Program-made: the position numbers and the translations under genes | Source: Blastomussa wellsi | Lineage: Eukaryota > Cnidaria > Anthozoa > Scleractinia > Plerogyridae | NCBI GenBank assembly: GCA_947652115.1 | Contig: OX393566.1 | Location: forward strand, 15,926,315-15,990,314 | DNA: 64,000 nucleotides | Direction: 5' to 3' | Part shown: positions 12,077 to 23,120 of the stretch, piece by piece | Layout: each line of letters starts with the position of its first letter | Numbering within the stretch: the stretch's first letter is position 1 | The notes under the pieces: generated by a model | Told to the model about the DNA's origin: nothing | Databases searched by the model: none | The model's input: only the letters and a program-made list of their open reading frames with translations

Positions 12077-12140
12077 GGACGTACTGAGTACGTCCTTGTA
12101 GCATATGAGTAATCTGAGACAGGACGTACTGAGTACGTCC
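12077..12140. promoter_or_regulatory. Two identical subterminal palindromes of the piggyBac element
   Basis: GGACGTACTGAGTACGTCC occurs at 12077-12095 and again at 12122-12140, 45 bp apart. Each is a perfect 19-bp palindrome around one base. I do not see the motif at the left end, so the two ends are asymmetric. Likely transposase-binding or promoter sites for the gene transcribed away from this end. Confidence 0.6.
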
Positions 12141-12161
12141 TTGTAGCAGCGAAAGGGTTAA

Positions 12162-13338
12162 GGTGCTTTCTTTTAAACATAATCACTATGTCATAGTCGC
12201 AATGGTGATTCAGTATATCTGCCTGCCAAAAATAATAACATCCCATTTCAAGATGCATAATAGAATGAAAATAACAAGAACCCTCCTAAGAAGCTTATAT
12301 CTTTCTTCATGCCAGATCTTGACAAATTCAGGCCCTGTCAAGTTCATCTCAATCTTTCCCATTGTTAGCTATTCCTCTTTCTTCTCAGTTGAATATTTAC
12401 CTCTGTGGTGTTGGAACCTAGTAATTGAGGTTCCCTTCGGTTTCAAGGCAATTTTATACATTATAAAAAATTTTAATTCATGATGACTTCAAACCCATTA
12501 TTATGAAAGCTGTCAACAAGAAGGTTTCTTTGTTTTGGTTTTCTTTTTTTTTTTTGGGGGGGGGGGGGTAAAAAAAATTACATATGTAAGTATTTTTAGT
12601 ATTGTGGAAGTAGTCTCGCACAATTATATACTTGCATTGAATGTTTTTAGGGGAGGGTGGCGCAAGAAGGAACTTTGGTCTTCACTACACCTCTAAGAAA
12701 GTCAAAGGCCAGAATGACCCAACAAATTAAATTCCTCATTGCATGTTGACTGGCCTCTTGAGGAGTGCAAATCATTATGGGTACTGAAGGGAATGATAAA
12801 GGTGAGGTTTGCCCCTTTGGGGCAGGGGCTATGCCTGGTTCAATTCATACTTTTATGATCCTTTGGCTCGGACACCCCCGTTTAAATCTGCCCCCTCTGG
12901 CCCAGTGGTGTGTGTTTTCTTACTGTCAAGTGCAGTTACTAACCATCAGGCCTTTTGCCTTCCACTTTGGGTAGGCCTTCAAATTAAACTGCTTTCTTCC
13001 TTTCAAGTTACTAATAGTATAACTGAAAGCCAAGTGCCTTACTGTAGAAGCTTTCCATATTTACTGACCCCTACTACTGTGCTTAGTACCCTATACTCTC
13101 TGATTCTCACATGGGTAAAACACCTGTCTGGACTGCAGGCTTGACAGATCACCCCCTTCCCCTACTGGGGCCTCCTCCACCTCTTTATATGCCACTCCCA
13201 CCTTTTTGTTCCAGCACTCGGTGGTGCTTAACAGGTCTTCTCGAGGAATGGATTAATTTCAAACACTTTCATAACTCAAATTCTTCAAGTGTCTTGTTAA
13301 CTGACTTCACGCCAAGTAGCCCAGAGAAATATTGAGCA
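12162..13338. other. Gene-free spacer
   Basis: Contains a poly-T/poly-G tract near 12540-12570 and CT-rich stretches. No supported gene. Confidence 0.45.
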
Positions 13339-13546
13339 TCATGTCACAAGTTCAATTTTCAATTCTACAATTTTCTGAATTAAATTAATTACCCTACGTT
13401 CCAAGAGGTCTCGCTGCACGGTGGGATTAGGTTTTTTAAGCTTTCTTATGGATGCCCAATCTTTTTCCTTTGTGGGAAACTCATCTCCACAAGTTCTACA
13501 TTTCCTTAAAGCTATGGGAGCTTCTTGACCACAGGCGCGACAGGTC
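13339..13546 (-). CDS. Probable terminal exon encoding a paired C-x2-C zinc motif
   Basis: On the minus strand an acceptor (CATATCTTTACAG) precedes 13546. The frame then reads TCRACGQEAPIALRKCRTCGDEFPTK-type sequence to a TGA at 13339. Two CxxCG knuckles 14 residues apart suggest one bound zinc ion. The tail is helical and Leu/Ile/Lys-rich. No upstream exon could be joined with confidence, and the protein family is unknown to me. It could be a free-standing relic exon. Confidence 0.4.
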
Positions 13547-13788
13547 TGTAAAGATATGCACAAATAACAGTGACATAGTATAAATAATCCATGTAAAATA
13601 TAAAAAAATAGTAATAAACAAATAATCCATGTTTAGTAATCCACAACCTGCAGGCTACAATTCTAACTACCTGAAGTTAACACTGTTATAAAAATGTTAT
13701 CAGACTGTTAACTTTTAAAAAAATAAAATTTTTGCAATGTGTCAGTGTCAAATTTAACAAACAATTTATGTATGCTATATCAATTTTT

Positions 13789-14121
13789 ACTATAGATGAT
13801 ATAAGGTAAAAGGTAAAGTCTGTGGTGCGAGCCAAGTGGCCCATCAGGCCGGAGCTTATCCTGGTTTCTGTAGCATGAAGCGACTAAGAGTATTTCTACT
13901 CCCCCCTGGATGGGATGCTAGTCCATCGCAGGGTTACCCCCCAGCAGTAGATTCGCCGGTACCCATTTATACACCTGGGTGAAGAGAGGCACTGTGAGTG
14001 TAAAGTATCTTGCCTAAGAATACAACGCAGTGCCCCGGCAAAGGCTCGAACCCGGACCGTTCAGCCCAGAGTCCAGCGCACTAACCATTAGGCCACCGCG
14101 CCACCCACTATAGATGATATA
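13789..14121 (-). mobile_element. tRNA-derived SINE with 15-bp target duplication
   Basis: ACTATAGATGATATA at 13789-13803 is repeated exactly at 14107-14121, bracketing a 303-bp insertion (13804-14106). Read on the minus strand the insertion starts with a tRNA-like head: GTGGCCTAATGGTTAGTGC resembles an A box and GGGTTCGAGCC a B box of an internal pol III promoter. It ends in a short CTTTTACC-type tandem tail. Confidence 0.85.
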
Positions 14122-14177
14122 CATTGTATTAATGATTGTTGCAGGGAATGTTTAGGGAAATGGCAAGTTGATTTATG

Positions 14178-14465
14178 GGAGGTGCGGTGGCCTAATGGTT
14201 AGTGCACTGGACTCCAGATCGAGCGATCTGGGTTCGAGCCTCGACTGGGGCACTGCGTTGCATTCTTAGGCAAGACAAATTACTTTCATAATGCCTCTCT
14301 CCACCCAGGTATATAAATGGGTACTGATGAATTTACTGCTGGGGAGTAACCTGAGATGGACTAGAATCCCACCCAGGGGAGTAGCAAAACTCTCAGCCGC
14401 TTAACGCTACAGAAACCGGAGTTACATGTAAGTGCTGGAGCTATGGGCCAGTTAGGCTATTAGGG
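14178..14465 (+). mobile_element. tRNA-derived SINE, second copy, opposite orientation
   Basis: The same family as the neighbouring SINE but on the plus strand: GTGGCCTAATGGTTAGTGCA and GGGTTCGAGCC boxes, followed by the shared body. The 3' boundary is approximate. Its head faces the head of the 13804-14106 copy across about 70 bp. Confidence 0.8.
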
Positions 14466-15982
14466 CAGGTTGGCCTTACAAGAACACTTTGTGAGATGGG
14501 GATGAAGTATAGAGGGGGAGTAAATACTATTTCTGGAAACCGGTCTGAATGACAGGTGTTCTCCAAATTAAGTTTTTAGGACTTAATTTCGGTGTTAAAT
14601 GAAGGCTCAATAATGCAAATGGGCAATTACCCCTGTGAGAACTGCCCGTGGGGAATCAAGGTAGTTATCTTCATTGCACCAAATTCTTTGATGAAAACAA
14701 TTTCTATCATGATTATCTGCACTCTCAGAGGTAATTAGCCACTGATAATGACTGATGAAGTTATTAATATTTCATTTTGCTTGCTTTATAACACTTTCTT
14801 CCGATTAAACTTTAAAGTTATGCTAATGAAATAATTTTTAATGTATAAATATACTACCAAGTACTTCTGAAAGCAGGAAAATCAAACTCAAAGTATATTT
14901 ATGGTTTTTGTATATTACAAAACAAAATAATAGCATAACTAAGCTTAAAGGTAACTGAAGAGTAAAAACAGATTGGAAACATAGTAGCTGCTTCATTCTT
15001 TCTCAAATTATTAATGCAAATTCAAGACATGACCCTTTTCTATTGGTAAAAAAAGAAAATTGCTTGAGACTTATGGCTCTGTCAATTTCAATGAGCACCC
15101 CCCAGGAATTTGGGTTTTAGACAAGTTGTAGGTCCCCACCATTAGGCATTTGCTCATAACGGGCTGTCTGGGGGTGGGGTATTTGACAATTCACTCAAAA
15201 ACAAAGAATTACACATCGTTACTTTTTTAAAACACAAACCTGCTGTATTAATCATCAAAAAGATTAGCCCTAAATAAACAATGTAGATAACTTTTTAACC
15301 CGTTGGAAAATAGATGTGGCCCACCACCACCCACATAAATTCACATTCCACATGAACGAAAATAAAAACAAAAAAGCCATGGCGCAGTATGGTACAACAT
15401 CAATGATTTTTAGGGGCCGAAATAAGTTAGATATTGTGGTTTGGTGGCCCCAAGAAAAGAGCCTAGAAGGTTTCATCAAAATCGTCGAAGGTAAGTTATT
15501 TTAAATTCATATTACAAATACCTATGATATCGTAGTTTTGTTTGTAAATATATGAGCTTTGAGTTTACACTGCAAAGATATGGTCTTCGTGAGTTTTTCT
15601 TTGTCTTTGCGTAGACTGGTGTGCATTATTTTTGACCATGTTTGAATCAATTTAAAAATGCTTTATTCCAAAAAAAAGTTGAGTGCATGAATAACAGTCA
15701 CAATCAAACTATAACAATCGCCTTCCCAAGGGATGTATATGTAATCTTTATTTAAGCACGAAACATTCATCAGCAATTACATCAATTCATTATTTAAAAC
15801 TATTTAAAATATGGATATGGAGGAAAAAGATAAACGACAACCTCCCTACCGACCAAAGGGTGGGGAATGGTGGGTACAAATACAATGTAACAGCATAAAC
15901 TTGTACGTACCATCCAAACACAAACGATGACTAAAACCCCTGAAATTTGAGAACTTCATGTAAACCATGTGACCCCTCCCAG
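14466..15982. other. Gene-free spacer
   Basis: AT-rich. A possible exon at about 15316-15490 ends in a good donor, but no partner exon was found, so it is not annotated. Confidence 0.4.
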
Positions 15983-16613
15983 TTAACCCATTGACACCTG
16001 GAGTTTTTCCAAAAAAGCTCATTTTTAAGACGTTTTTGACATTTTGAGGTATAGAATTGCTGAAATAGCTTCAAATCAATCAAAATGGCCTTCGAAACGT
16101 AGAACGGGGCCTTGCATTTCACTAGTAGCAGGTTTGACAACTTTTTTGCTCGAGCATGCGCAAAAGTCAAAATTTCGAGATAGTTTTTGGGCGATAAACC
16201 CTCCCACCACTTTAGGCTTTTCGTTTTTTATCATTTTTTTTTTCGCTTTCCCCTTTTCTCTTCTTCCTATCTTTTTGCTGCAGTTGTTGGCCTTCTACTA
16301 GGCTTCTTTTGAGTTCAAGAATTTCCGAGAAAGCGTTAGCCAGGCAAGAAATACTCTCCATGGACATGCAAAGGGTGGAAAGGGGAAATTTTCCTCTGAG
16401 TTTTTTACCTTAATTTTAAAACGTTTTGGTGCATATTTCAAGCGCCATCAAGCCAATTGAGCTGGTTAAGGTATTGCTGGAAAGGTCTCGTCCTGCTCCA
16501 AAAATTGAGCATAGACGATGCCTTTCTCGATAAAAGGTGATGACGTCACAAGCAGGACAAATGCCCAGATCCTTGACGGGCAGTTTAGGGCGTTTCAGGT
16601 GTCAATGGGTTAA
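15983..16613. mobile_element. TTAA-flanked non-autonomous element, 623 bp
   Basis: TTAA (15983-15986) then CCCATTGACACCTG (15987-16000); CAGGTGTCAATGGG (16596-16609) then TTAA (16610-16613). Perfect 14-bp terminal inverted repeats and the TTAA duplication mark a piggyBac-type MITE. Its termini differ from those of the element at 9908, so it would need another transposase lineage. No coding capacity. Confidence 0.88.
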
Positions 16614-18390
16614 TATTGGTATAATACATAACTTTTTTTGAGTACCCCAAAATAACACACAAATTCTGTACCGGCTTAAACTCTTCAGGCTTTAGTTCGA
16701 ATGAAGTATGTTGTGCTCCAGTCATTTGAAACCCCTGCAACCCCCCACCCCCCTCAGGCATGAGCAAGGCATTCACTTTCAATGCAAGTGAAAGCAAGTG
16801 AAGCCAGAGTAACGACCGTGAAGTCCCTGGTCCATGGGACAATAATTGAATGGAGAACTCCCCCGCCCACATATGTTCCACACAAATGGCACTCCCTTGT
16901 GAAATGAAACTTGTTATAGTCAAGCGTATTAAAACAAGGGATCAAATGAACACGCTGATTTCAGTGCAGCTAGCAATATACTTGCAAAGGCCCCACAATA
17001 GACAAGGAAGAAGACCACTATTTGAAAAAGCTAAGACATGAATCCAGACCGCCCCCAAAAAATTGCATATTAACTTTCAGCTTAATAATATTATCAAATA
17101 GGTCATAGACGATCAAGTCTTCTGAGATCAGAGCTGCAATGAGTCAATCATAATTATGAATACAATATCAATAAAATCTGCCTACCGTTCATGAACAGAC
17201 TTTGAAAATTTCTCTTGTTATAATAGCCTTCATTAACACATTTCAAAAAGAAACTTTGCAAAGCATTATAATTTGGTGTATTTCGCTTCAATAATCGCAT
17301 TAATTAATGATCTGATCAATCGAGTGAGTCAATATAATTGGCATTCCCTGCCTAACGGGGGACCAAAATGGAGTGAATGCAATCTGAAGGGAAGGTCTCC
17401 CTTTACCACGCTCATACCCAAGAAGGGGGGACAGGGGGCTTCAAATGACTGGTGCATTAATCTGTTTAATCTGTAGTATAAGTTAAAATAACTTACAATG
17501 TATTGTAATTGAGGTTTGATTTCAGCTTATACATCTATGTAAACTTTCCCGATCTCACCTACGGGTGACCAAATCTCCTGGACATGTATGAAGCAGGCTG
17601 TGCCTGTGTATGAAGTAAGAATTACATGTTTTACCCACCATTGACCTACGAATTTCTACACTTATTTTCGCCGCTTTGTGAACATCTTTGGACGATGTTT
17701 AACGCTTTTTTGGGCTTTTTTGTTGTTGAATCATCGGACCTCTACTTTTCTTAATCCAATAACTTATATTTGGAGTCGAGAAGACAGAGATCACCCGGGT
17801 TTTAATGATTTTAGGTTCGTCAGGTTGGCATCTATGCTTAACTGTCTTCTTAACAAACAACAAGATCAAGGCATACAAGAATCGGTGATGAAGCGGCAAA
17901 ATATAGGCCATATAAGGAAAAATACAAGCTTTCGAAAATGGAAATAAAAATAATAGGATCAGTCAAGCATCTACACTCGGACTGTTCGAAAATACTAACC
18001 TTGCCTATCTTCCTTTTTTCGTGGCTAACACTCCGAGACTCCTCTCTCTCTCTCCGTCCACATTTACGCCTGTACATGCATAAGACACATAAGACACATA
18101 GAAGAAGACTGGAAAAGAAAGCCAAAACAAATTAAAGCAAAACTTGTTCGCATGAAAATGCAAATTGCTTCTGAATATTCATCAGTTTCCATCCTGATTT
18201 CCATATTGGAAGCCGCCATTTTGGGAGAAAGGTAACCGATCATTTACTAGGTACCAGTGCTACACACGTCACGTAGATTATTTATATCTGATAATTTAGT
18301 TGATATTAGCAATTATTGATATGGGATAATTTAGGGGAGGAGGACATGTTGCCGCCTCTTCTTTCTAATTTGTGAACGTATCAATGTTGC
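16614..18390. other. Gene-free spacer
   Basis: No gene or delimited element supported; only chance ORFs. Confidence 0.4.
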
Positions 18391-18391
18391 C

Positions 18392-18557
18392 AAGTAGTAG
18401 AAAAAGAATGAAACTAATACTACCGAGGAGTACACCGTTGTCACAACTTTGGCGAAGTGGAACCATGCGAGCATTTGGCGAGCTTGGTTCCACTTCGCCA
18501 AAGTTGTGACAATCGGTGCACGACGAGGTGGTATTTGTTTCATTCTTTTTCTACTAC
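18392..18557. repeat. Long foldback hairpin, ~72-bp arms
   Basis: Arms at 18392-18463 and 18483-18557 are reverse complementary with few mismatches around a 19-nt loop. The innermost 25 bp (GGTTCCACTTCGCCAAAGTT and onward) are perfect. A transcript would form an extended dsRNA stem. Probably a MITE derived from a foldback element. Confidence 0.8.
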
Positions 18558-18984
18558 TAATCGGAATCGAACAAGTCCTTACCATTACACAGAGGTTTCC
18601 GAACATGGCTTTCTTGTTTTTTATCATTCGCTCCCCTTTACGTTTAAATCTTTCAAACATAGGCTAAAAATTGTTTCCAAATGAAAGACGCCATGATATG
18701 CCTGTCTTTGTCAAAGTGCAAAATAAAATTCATGAGGAAAACAGTTTGGTAAGCAAGTTTGGTATCGAATAAAAGCTCTCGAGGCGATTGTTATGATTAT
18801 TAGAATTTTACCGCGCTATGAAAGAACCATTGGCGTCAGGGGCCTTAATTTATGCTCCTCCCCAGTCCCCGTATTGACTGGTTGCTCGGCCAATATGTCG
18901 GTGGAAAGGAATGTGGACATATTTCTGGCCGGAAATGGCGGGAAAAATCCTAGCGTGAGAGGTGCATTCAAGACCTTGTCAGGG

Positions 18985-19807
18985 AAGAAGTCACTATCAA
19001 AAGAATTGCCACAGACCGCCATACATTAATCTCAAGTTCCATGAAAAAGGACCATGATGAAATCGACCACCAGTATGATGTTTGGCATTTGTCAAAGTGG
19101 GTCGTAAAAAAGCTTTCCAAGAAGGCTAAGGTTAAAGGCTGCGAAGATCTGCTTCCATGGATCCGTTCGGTCTCAAACCACCTGTGGTGGTGTTCAGCAA
19201 CATGCAATGGCAATGCTGAAGAACTGAAAGAAAAGTGGAAGTCAGTCCTCTTTCATGTCACCAACAAGCACAAGTGGAATGGCTACTCCCACTTTCATGA
19301 GTGTTGCCATCCAAGACTGACAAGTGCTCAGACCAGGAAAAAGAAGTGGCTGAAGCCTGAGACCCCTGCCTATATTGCACTGGAGGAGGTGGTGCTCAAC
19401 AAGAAGATCTTGAAAGATATCGAGAAGCTGACTGAATTTTGCCACACTGGAGAGCTTGAGGTGTCACTCCGAATATTTGAAGTACTGCCCTAAGCGTGAG
19501 CATTTTTCACATAAAGGCATGGTGGCACGTTCACAACTCACAGCACTCGATCACTGGGCCACGTGCTGGTGAAGCCAGGTACAAGGTCAGCTTCCCAAAG
19601 GCACAGAAACAGTGGGTGGCAAAGCCAATCAAAGAAAAAAAATCCTATGCACATGTTGTAGTTTTGATGGACACTGTTGCTAATGTCTGTGAAACAGGTG
19701 GAGTTGAAATTGAACCGGAAGCACACCGTCTTCCCAAAAATATCTCAAGGACTGCACCTCCAAGCAAACAAGAACTTGTTCGTAAACACCGGTCCAGGTT
19801 TAACCGA
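18985..19807 (+). pseudogene. Intronless decayed copy of a DDE-transposase-like gene
   Basis: Pieces readable in different frames match the multi-exon gene at 47.0-50.4 kb. RIATDRHTLISSSMKK corresponds to its ISDRHVSIASHMKK, and DHQYDVWHLSKWVVKKLSKK to its HYFDIWHLKK...VLSK. The copy runs through two exon junctions of that gene without an intron. Frameshifts occur near 19040 and 19470-19500, and a stop at 19491-19493 breaks the frame. The end reads as a basic C-terminus stopping at 19808-19810. The family looks like a Kolobok-type or related DDE transposase; that assignment is tentative. Confidence 0.55.
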
Positions 19808-19915
19808 TAAAAATTATTCATTTTACAAATGTGATCAACCCCAACATTGTTTCCCTGGGGATTCAGTCAGTTCTGTGCACTGCAGGGGTTTAGATTGTTT
19901 TGACTTGGCCTTTAT

Positions 19916-19953
19916 CAGTCCGGAACATCCCAATATATTAGTACAGCCGTGAC
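19916..19953 (+). repeat. Left terminal inverted repeat of the 10.6-kb element
   Basis: 38 bp beginning CAGTCCGGAACATCCC; it differs from the right end at one position (A versus G, the 25th base). Preceded by TTTAT. Confidence 0.92.
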
Positions 19954-20971
19954 TCGTGTTTCAACCAATAAGATTTCGCGTTGCGGTTCTAGTGTCACGT
20001 TTCAAAACAAACCAAAATATTCAAGATGGCGGACGAAAGCGTGGTCTGGGTTTTGGGCATTCTTAGGTTTTTTTCTTTCGTTTAGGGAGGTAGATTACTT
20101 GAAATACTGGAAATTTTGAATTTATGAATTTAAAGGGCGACCACAAAAGTATTTTTTTTTATGAATTTCGTGAAAGAGTTTAGAGATTAGCAATTCGCTA
20201 GAAGATCGTGCACATCCACACGATATGGAAACAAGCTGGTAGGCAGTGCGAATGATTTTCAGTGAATCTTTCTGCTTCAAAGCATTATGTAATTGGTGAG
20301 TAAAAGAGCTTATGAATTTTTCTTGATTAATGGGATCGGCCACTTCTTGCACGTTGCACATTGAACTGGTTCCCACTTTGAAATATAGTACGTGTTAAAT
20401 CGATCGAGTCCAGCTAATAGAAAATGCACTTGTGAACAATTAAGAATGTTTGTTATTTATTATTCCCATGAAGATTTAGACAACCAAGACTCGAGTTTTA
20501 GGTTCTTTGAGTTCCAGTACGCTATAAATAGCCCAGCAACTGAGTTATCCACACAAACACAGATAACAAATAGGGCAGTAGATTTGTATTGTCTTTTTGG
20601 AGGTGGGAAATGCTATGTTTTTACAAGAGACCTAAAACGCCTACTAAAAGAAAACTAATAAATGGTTTAAAAAGAGTTTCAACCTGTTGTGTATTTTTGT
20701 ATTAAAACTTAATGTTGTTCGGGTGTTGTTTTTTTCCACTGGCACTTCCACAGTGTGCTGTTGTTCATTATTTTAACCTGTTTTTGAGTACTTCAATTTA
20801 CAAGAATGCAAGAAACATTTGAGTTCTTCTGGATTATTAATTGAACTGATTGAGTCCCAGTACACTATATCAACGCAAAATAAATTGAATGCCAAAATTT
20901 ATTTAAACAGTCATCAATTCAAGAAAATAGCTTTTTATTGTACAAATTATATCAATCAGATCAATTCTTGA

Positions 20972-22854
20972 TCACTGCTTGACCTGAAAAAGAGAAAAGT
21001 TTCAATCAGTGGTAGAAACATGTTAGTGTGGTTGCATGCATTTTTTGTCAGAGATCAATAATCCAGTCTATAACCAACTGGCTCTCGTGTTTGCTTTATG
21101 ATTTGCTCGGTGTTGCTGACTAGTATAAATATTTAACAAAACTAACAAGACAAGACAAGTGTGTGTTTCTGATAGCAGGGTTGGGACAATATTTGGTCTG
21201 AGCTGGAGTGAAATGTAAAGATTGAGACCATTCATATAGAAAGCAGCAGCAACATCAGCAAAAGCTAGGTTTTCTGAGGGACCTCTATCAATATCCAATT
21301 AGAATGTGTTACTAATCAATATTGTGGATGGAGAAAACCAAGGGTGAGGTAAAGATTAATTAATTATTCGCAAGCTCAAGCTGCTTAACAGAGACGGCTA
21401 GATTAGAACCTGTACCACATGGGTGAGAGGCAAGTGCTCTAACCACTATCTGTGTTGCCAACAGAAAGATAGCAAGAATACTGTCTCTGTACTGTTTGCT
21501 CACCTGTACTTCCATCAGCTCATGGCCCTCAATGTCTGGAAGGCGTGACTTAATAATCTCCTCCACCCTCTCTGCCATTTGCCTTGTTGCCTTTAATACC
21601 CATGTGCAGGGGATTACAGCCCCTCCACCAGCCTGCTTGTTTTTCACCCATTTCTGAGTGGTGGCAGGTTTTCTACTGATTGTTGGCTCACCAATGACAC
21701 GACTGTAACAATGAAACTTGATTTAGTTGGTTATTGTTAAAGACATGCAGAAAGGAGAATAGTCAGCGGTCAGTGAGAGGAATGTTTAAAGAGATAAAGA
21801 TCAAGAGAAAAAAAAAGGATTTGATTCCTTATTCGAATTACAAAAAGATAACCTCTTAGTAAGAATAATAGAAATTGGGATTCCCGTACACACTGTTACA
21901 TACAAAACTAAATTTACAGACAGGGGGGGATACTATGGATATTTTTGGGGTAGTGCTGTATCGCTGGGAATTTGATACCCTTACCCTATACTTCACCATG
22001 TTCAACTGCATTTTGTAACCCTATTCTACACTTGATACTAAAAAATCCATCCCTTTTTGATACATTTTTTTTTAATAAAATTGAAAGGTTCAAGGTAAAC
22101 AGGTAAATGATACCAGGATACCCTATTCTAGACCAAAATCCCCTGATTTCCATACCATATTCTAGACTAAACTGCTCAAAAACTAAACCCTTCACAGAAG
22201 CACATACCTATATACATGATATAGCTTATACATCGGAGTACCCCCCCCCCCCCCCCCCCGTGCAACAAACATAGGGGATGATACCAAGGTTAGAAAAATA
22301 TTCATAAATTTATCAATTACCCGTGAACGGATTCTATTCGCCCTTCTTCTAGAAGCTGCACGAAAGTCTTATTCAGAAAATACTGAACTCGGCCAACAGG
22401 CTTTCCGACCACTTCTCTGACTTTATATTGAACCCGCCTTGATTTGCTCTTCATTACAGTGTCCAAGATTTCTTGGTTTAAGCCATGTGGCACTTTGCAC
22501 AACAGTGCATAGGCATCTCGAGCTGAGCCCGTGTCTTCCCTTGCTATTTCGACTGTACATCCAACAGGCAGTTTAATTCCAAACTCGTGATACCTAAGAT
22601 AGAGTTGTCAGGGAATATCAGTGGTAAATCATAGAAGGTTTGAGATAACATTTAAATTGTTTGAAAGCGTAATGCCTTACCCCTTTATCACACCATTCGA
22701 AATTTCGATTTCAACAAATTCCTCGTCGCTGTTCCCTTCTTCAAATACACTTCGATCTAGCAGTACATGAATAAAAAAGATGCAAAGTTTTATGCATCTG
22801 GTAACATTGAACGATCTAACAGGACAACTGTAGTTTTTTACCTCGTTTCGCCAT
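20972..22854 (-). CDS. Five-exon gene, 190 aa, possible HIRAN-like protein
   Basis: Exons joined by GT/AG sites in phase: 22854-22842, 22756-22681, 22593-22321, 21702-21504, 20983-20972 (573 nt). The first coding exon is 13 nt and the last 12 nt (VKQ-stop). The middle reads GVIKGYHEFGIKLPVGCTVE, then a REDTGSARDAYALLCKV segment, then VGRVQYFLNKTFVQLLEEG. This order (G-Y/H entry, R-E-x-D-A-x-A strand, late Leu-rich helix) recalls HIRAN domains, which bind 3' DNA ends. The resemblance is moderate and the protein could be a different beta-rich fold. An acidic N-terminus (FEEGNSDEEF) precedes it. It lies inside the 10.6-kb element, divergent from the MADS-like gene with 266 bp between the two ATGs, so a shared promoter is likely. 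A dispersed repeat sits in the intron at about 21.9-22.25 kb. Confidence 0.7.
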
Positions 22855-23120
22855 ATCATACGATTTAAAACCCACAAACAATTTCTATTTACAGCTGCTC
22901 TAAACTCTTACAACATGTACAATCGAGCGCGGCGACAGGCAATACAAGACACGAGTTCGCGCCATGTCTTTCCCGGCAAGAGAAATTTGGCATGTTCATT
23001 GGCTTGCGCACAATGCTATTGTCAGTTCTTCACTCGTGATTGGTTGAGAAATTATACCGGATGTTGACATGCTGCGAAAATCTTCATCAGTCGCTCGCAT
23101 TTCAATTAGCCACGTGCAAG
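22855..23120. promoter_or_regulatory. Putative bidirectional promoter inside the 10.6-kb element
   Basis: The only space between two divergent start codons (22854 minus, 23121 plus). It is GC-richer than its surroundings and includes CCAAT-type boxes (CATTGGCT, GATTGGTTG) and a CACGTG E-box just before the plus-strand ATG. No TATA box is convincing. Confidence 0.5.

Larger units (their letters stand above)
9908..12157. mobile_element. Complete piggyBac-type DNA transposon, 2250 bp
   Basis: TTAA at 9904-9907 and at 12158-12161 flank inverted termini CCCTTTCGCTGC (9908-9919) and GCAGCGAAAGGG (12146-12157). TTAA duplication and CCC...GGG ends are diagnostic of piggyBac. The element carries one uninterrupted transposase gene on the minus strand. 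Intact ends plus an intact gene suggest a young, possibly active copy. Confidence 0.95.

Noticed and set aside
13804..14106. tRNA gene
   Set aside because: The A- and B-box-like sequences belong to a SINE with a long body and a target duplication; no cloverleaf with a complete acceptor stem could be drawn.
15316..15490. Plus-strand exon ending in GTAAGT
   Set aside because: The donor is good, but no start region or partner exon with matching phase could be found, and the protein has no recognisable motif.
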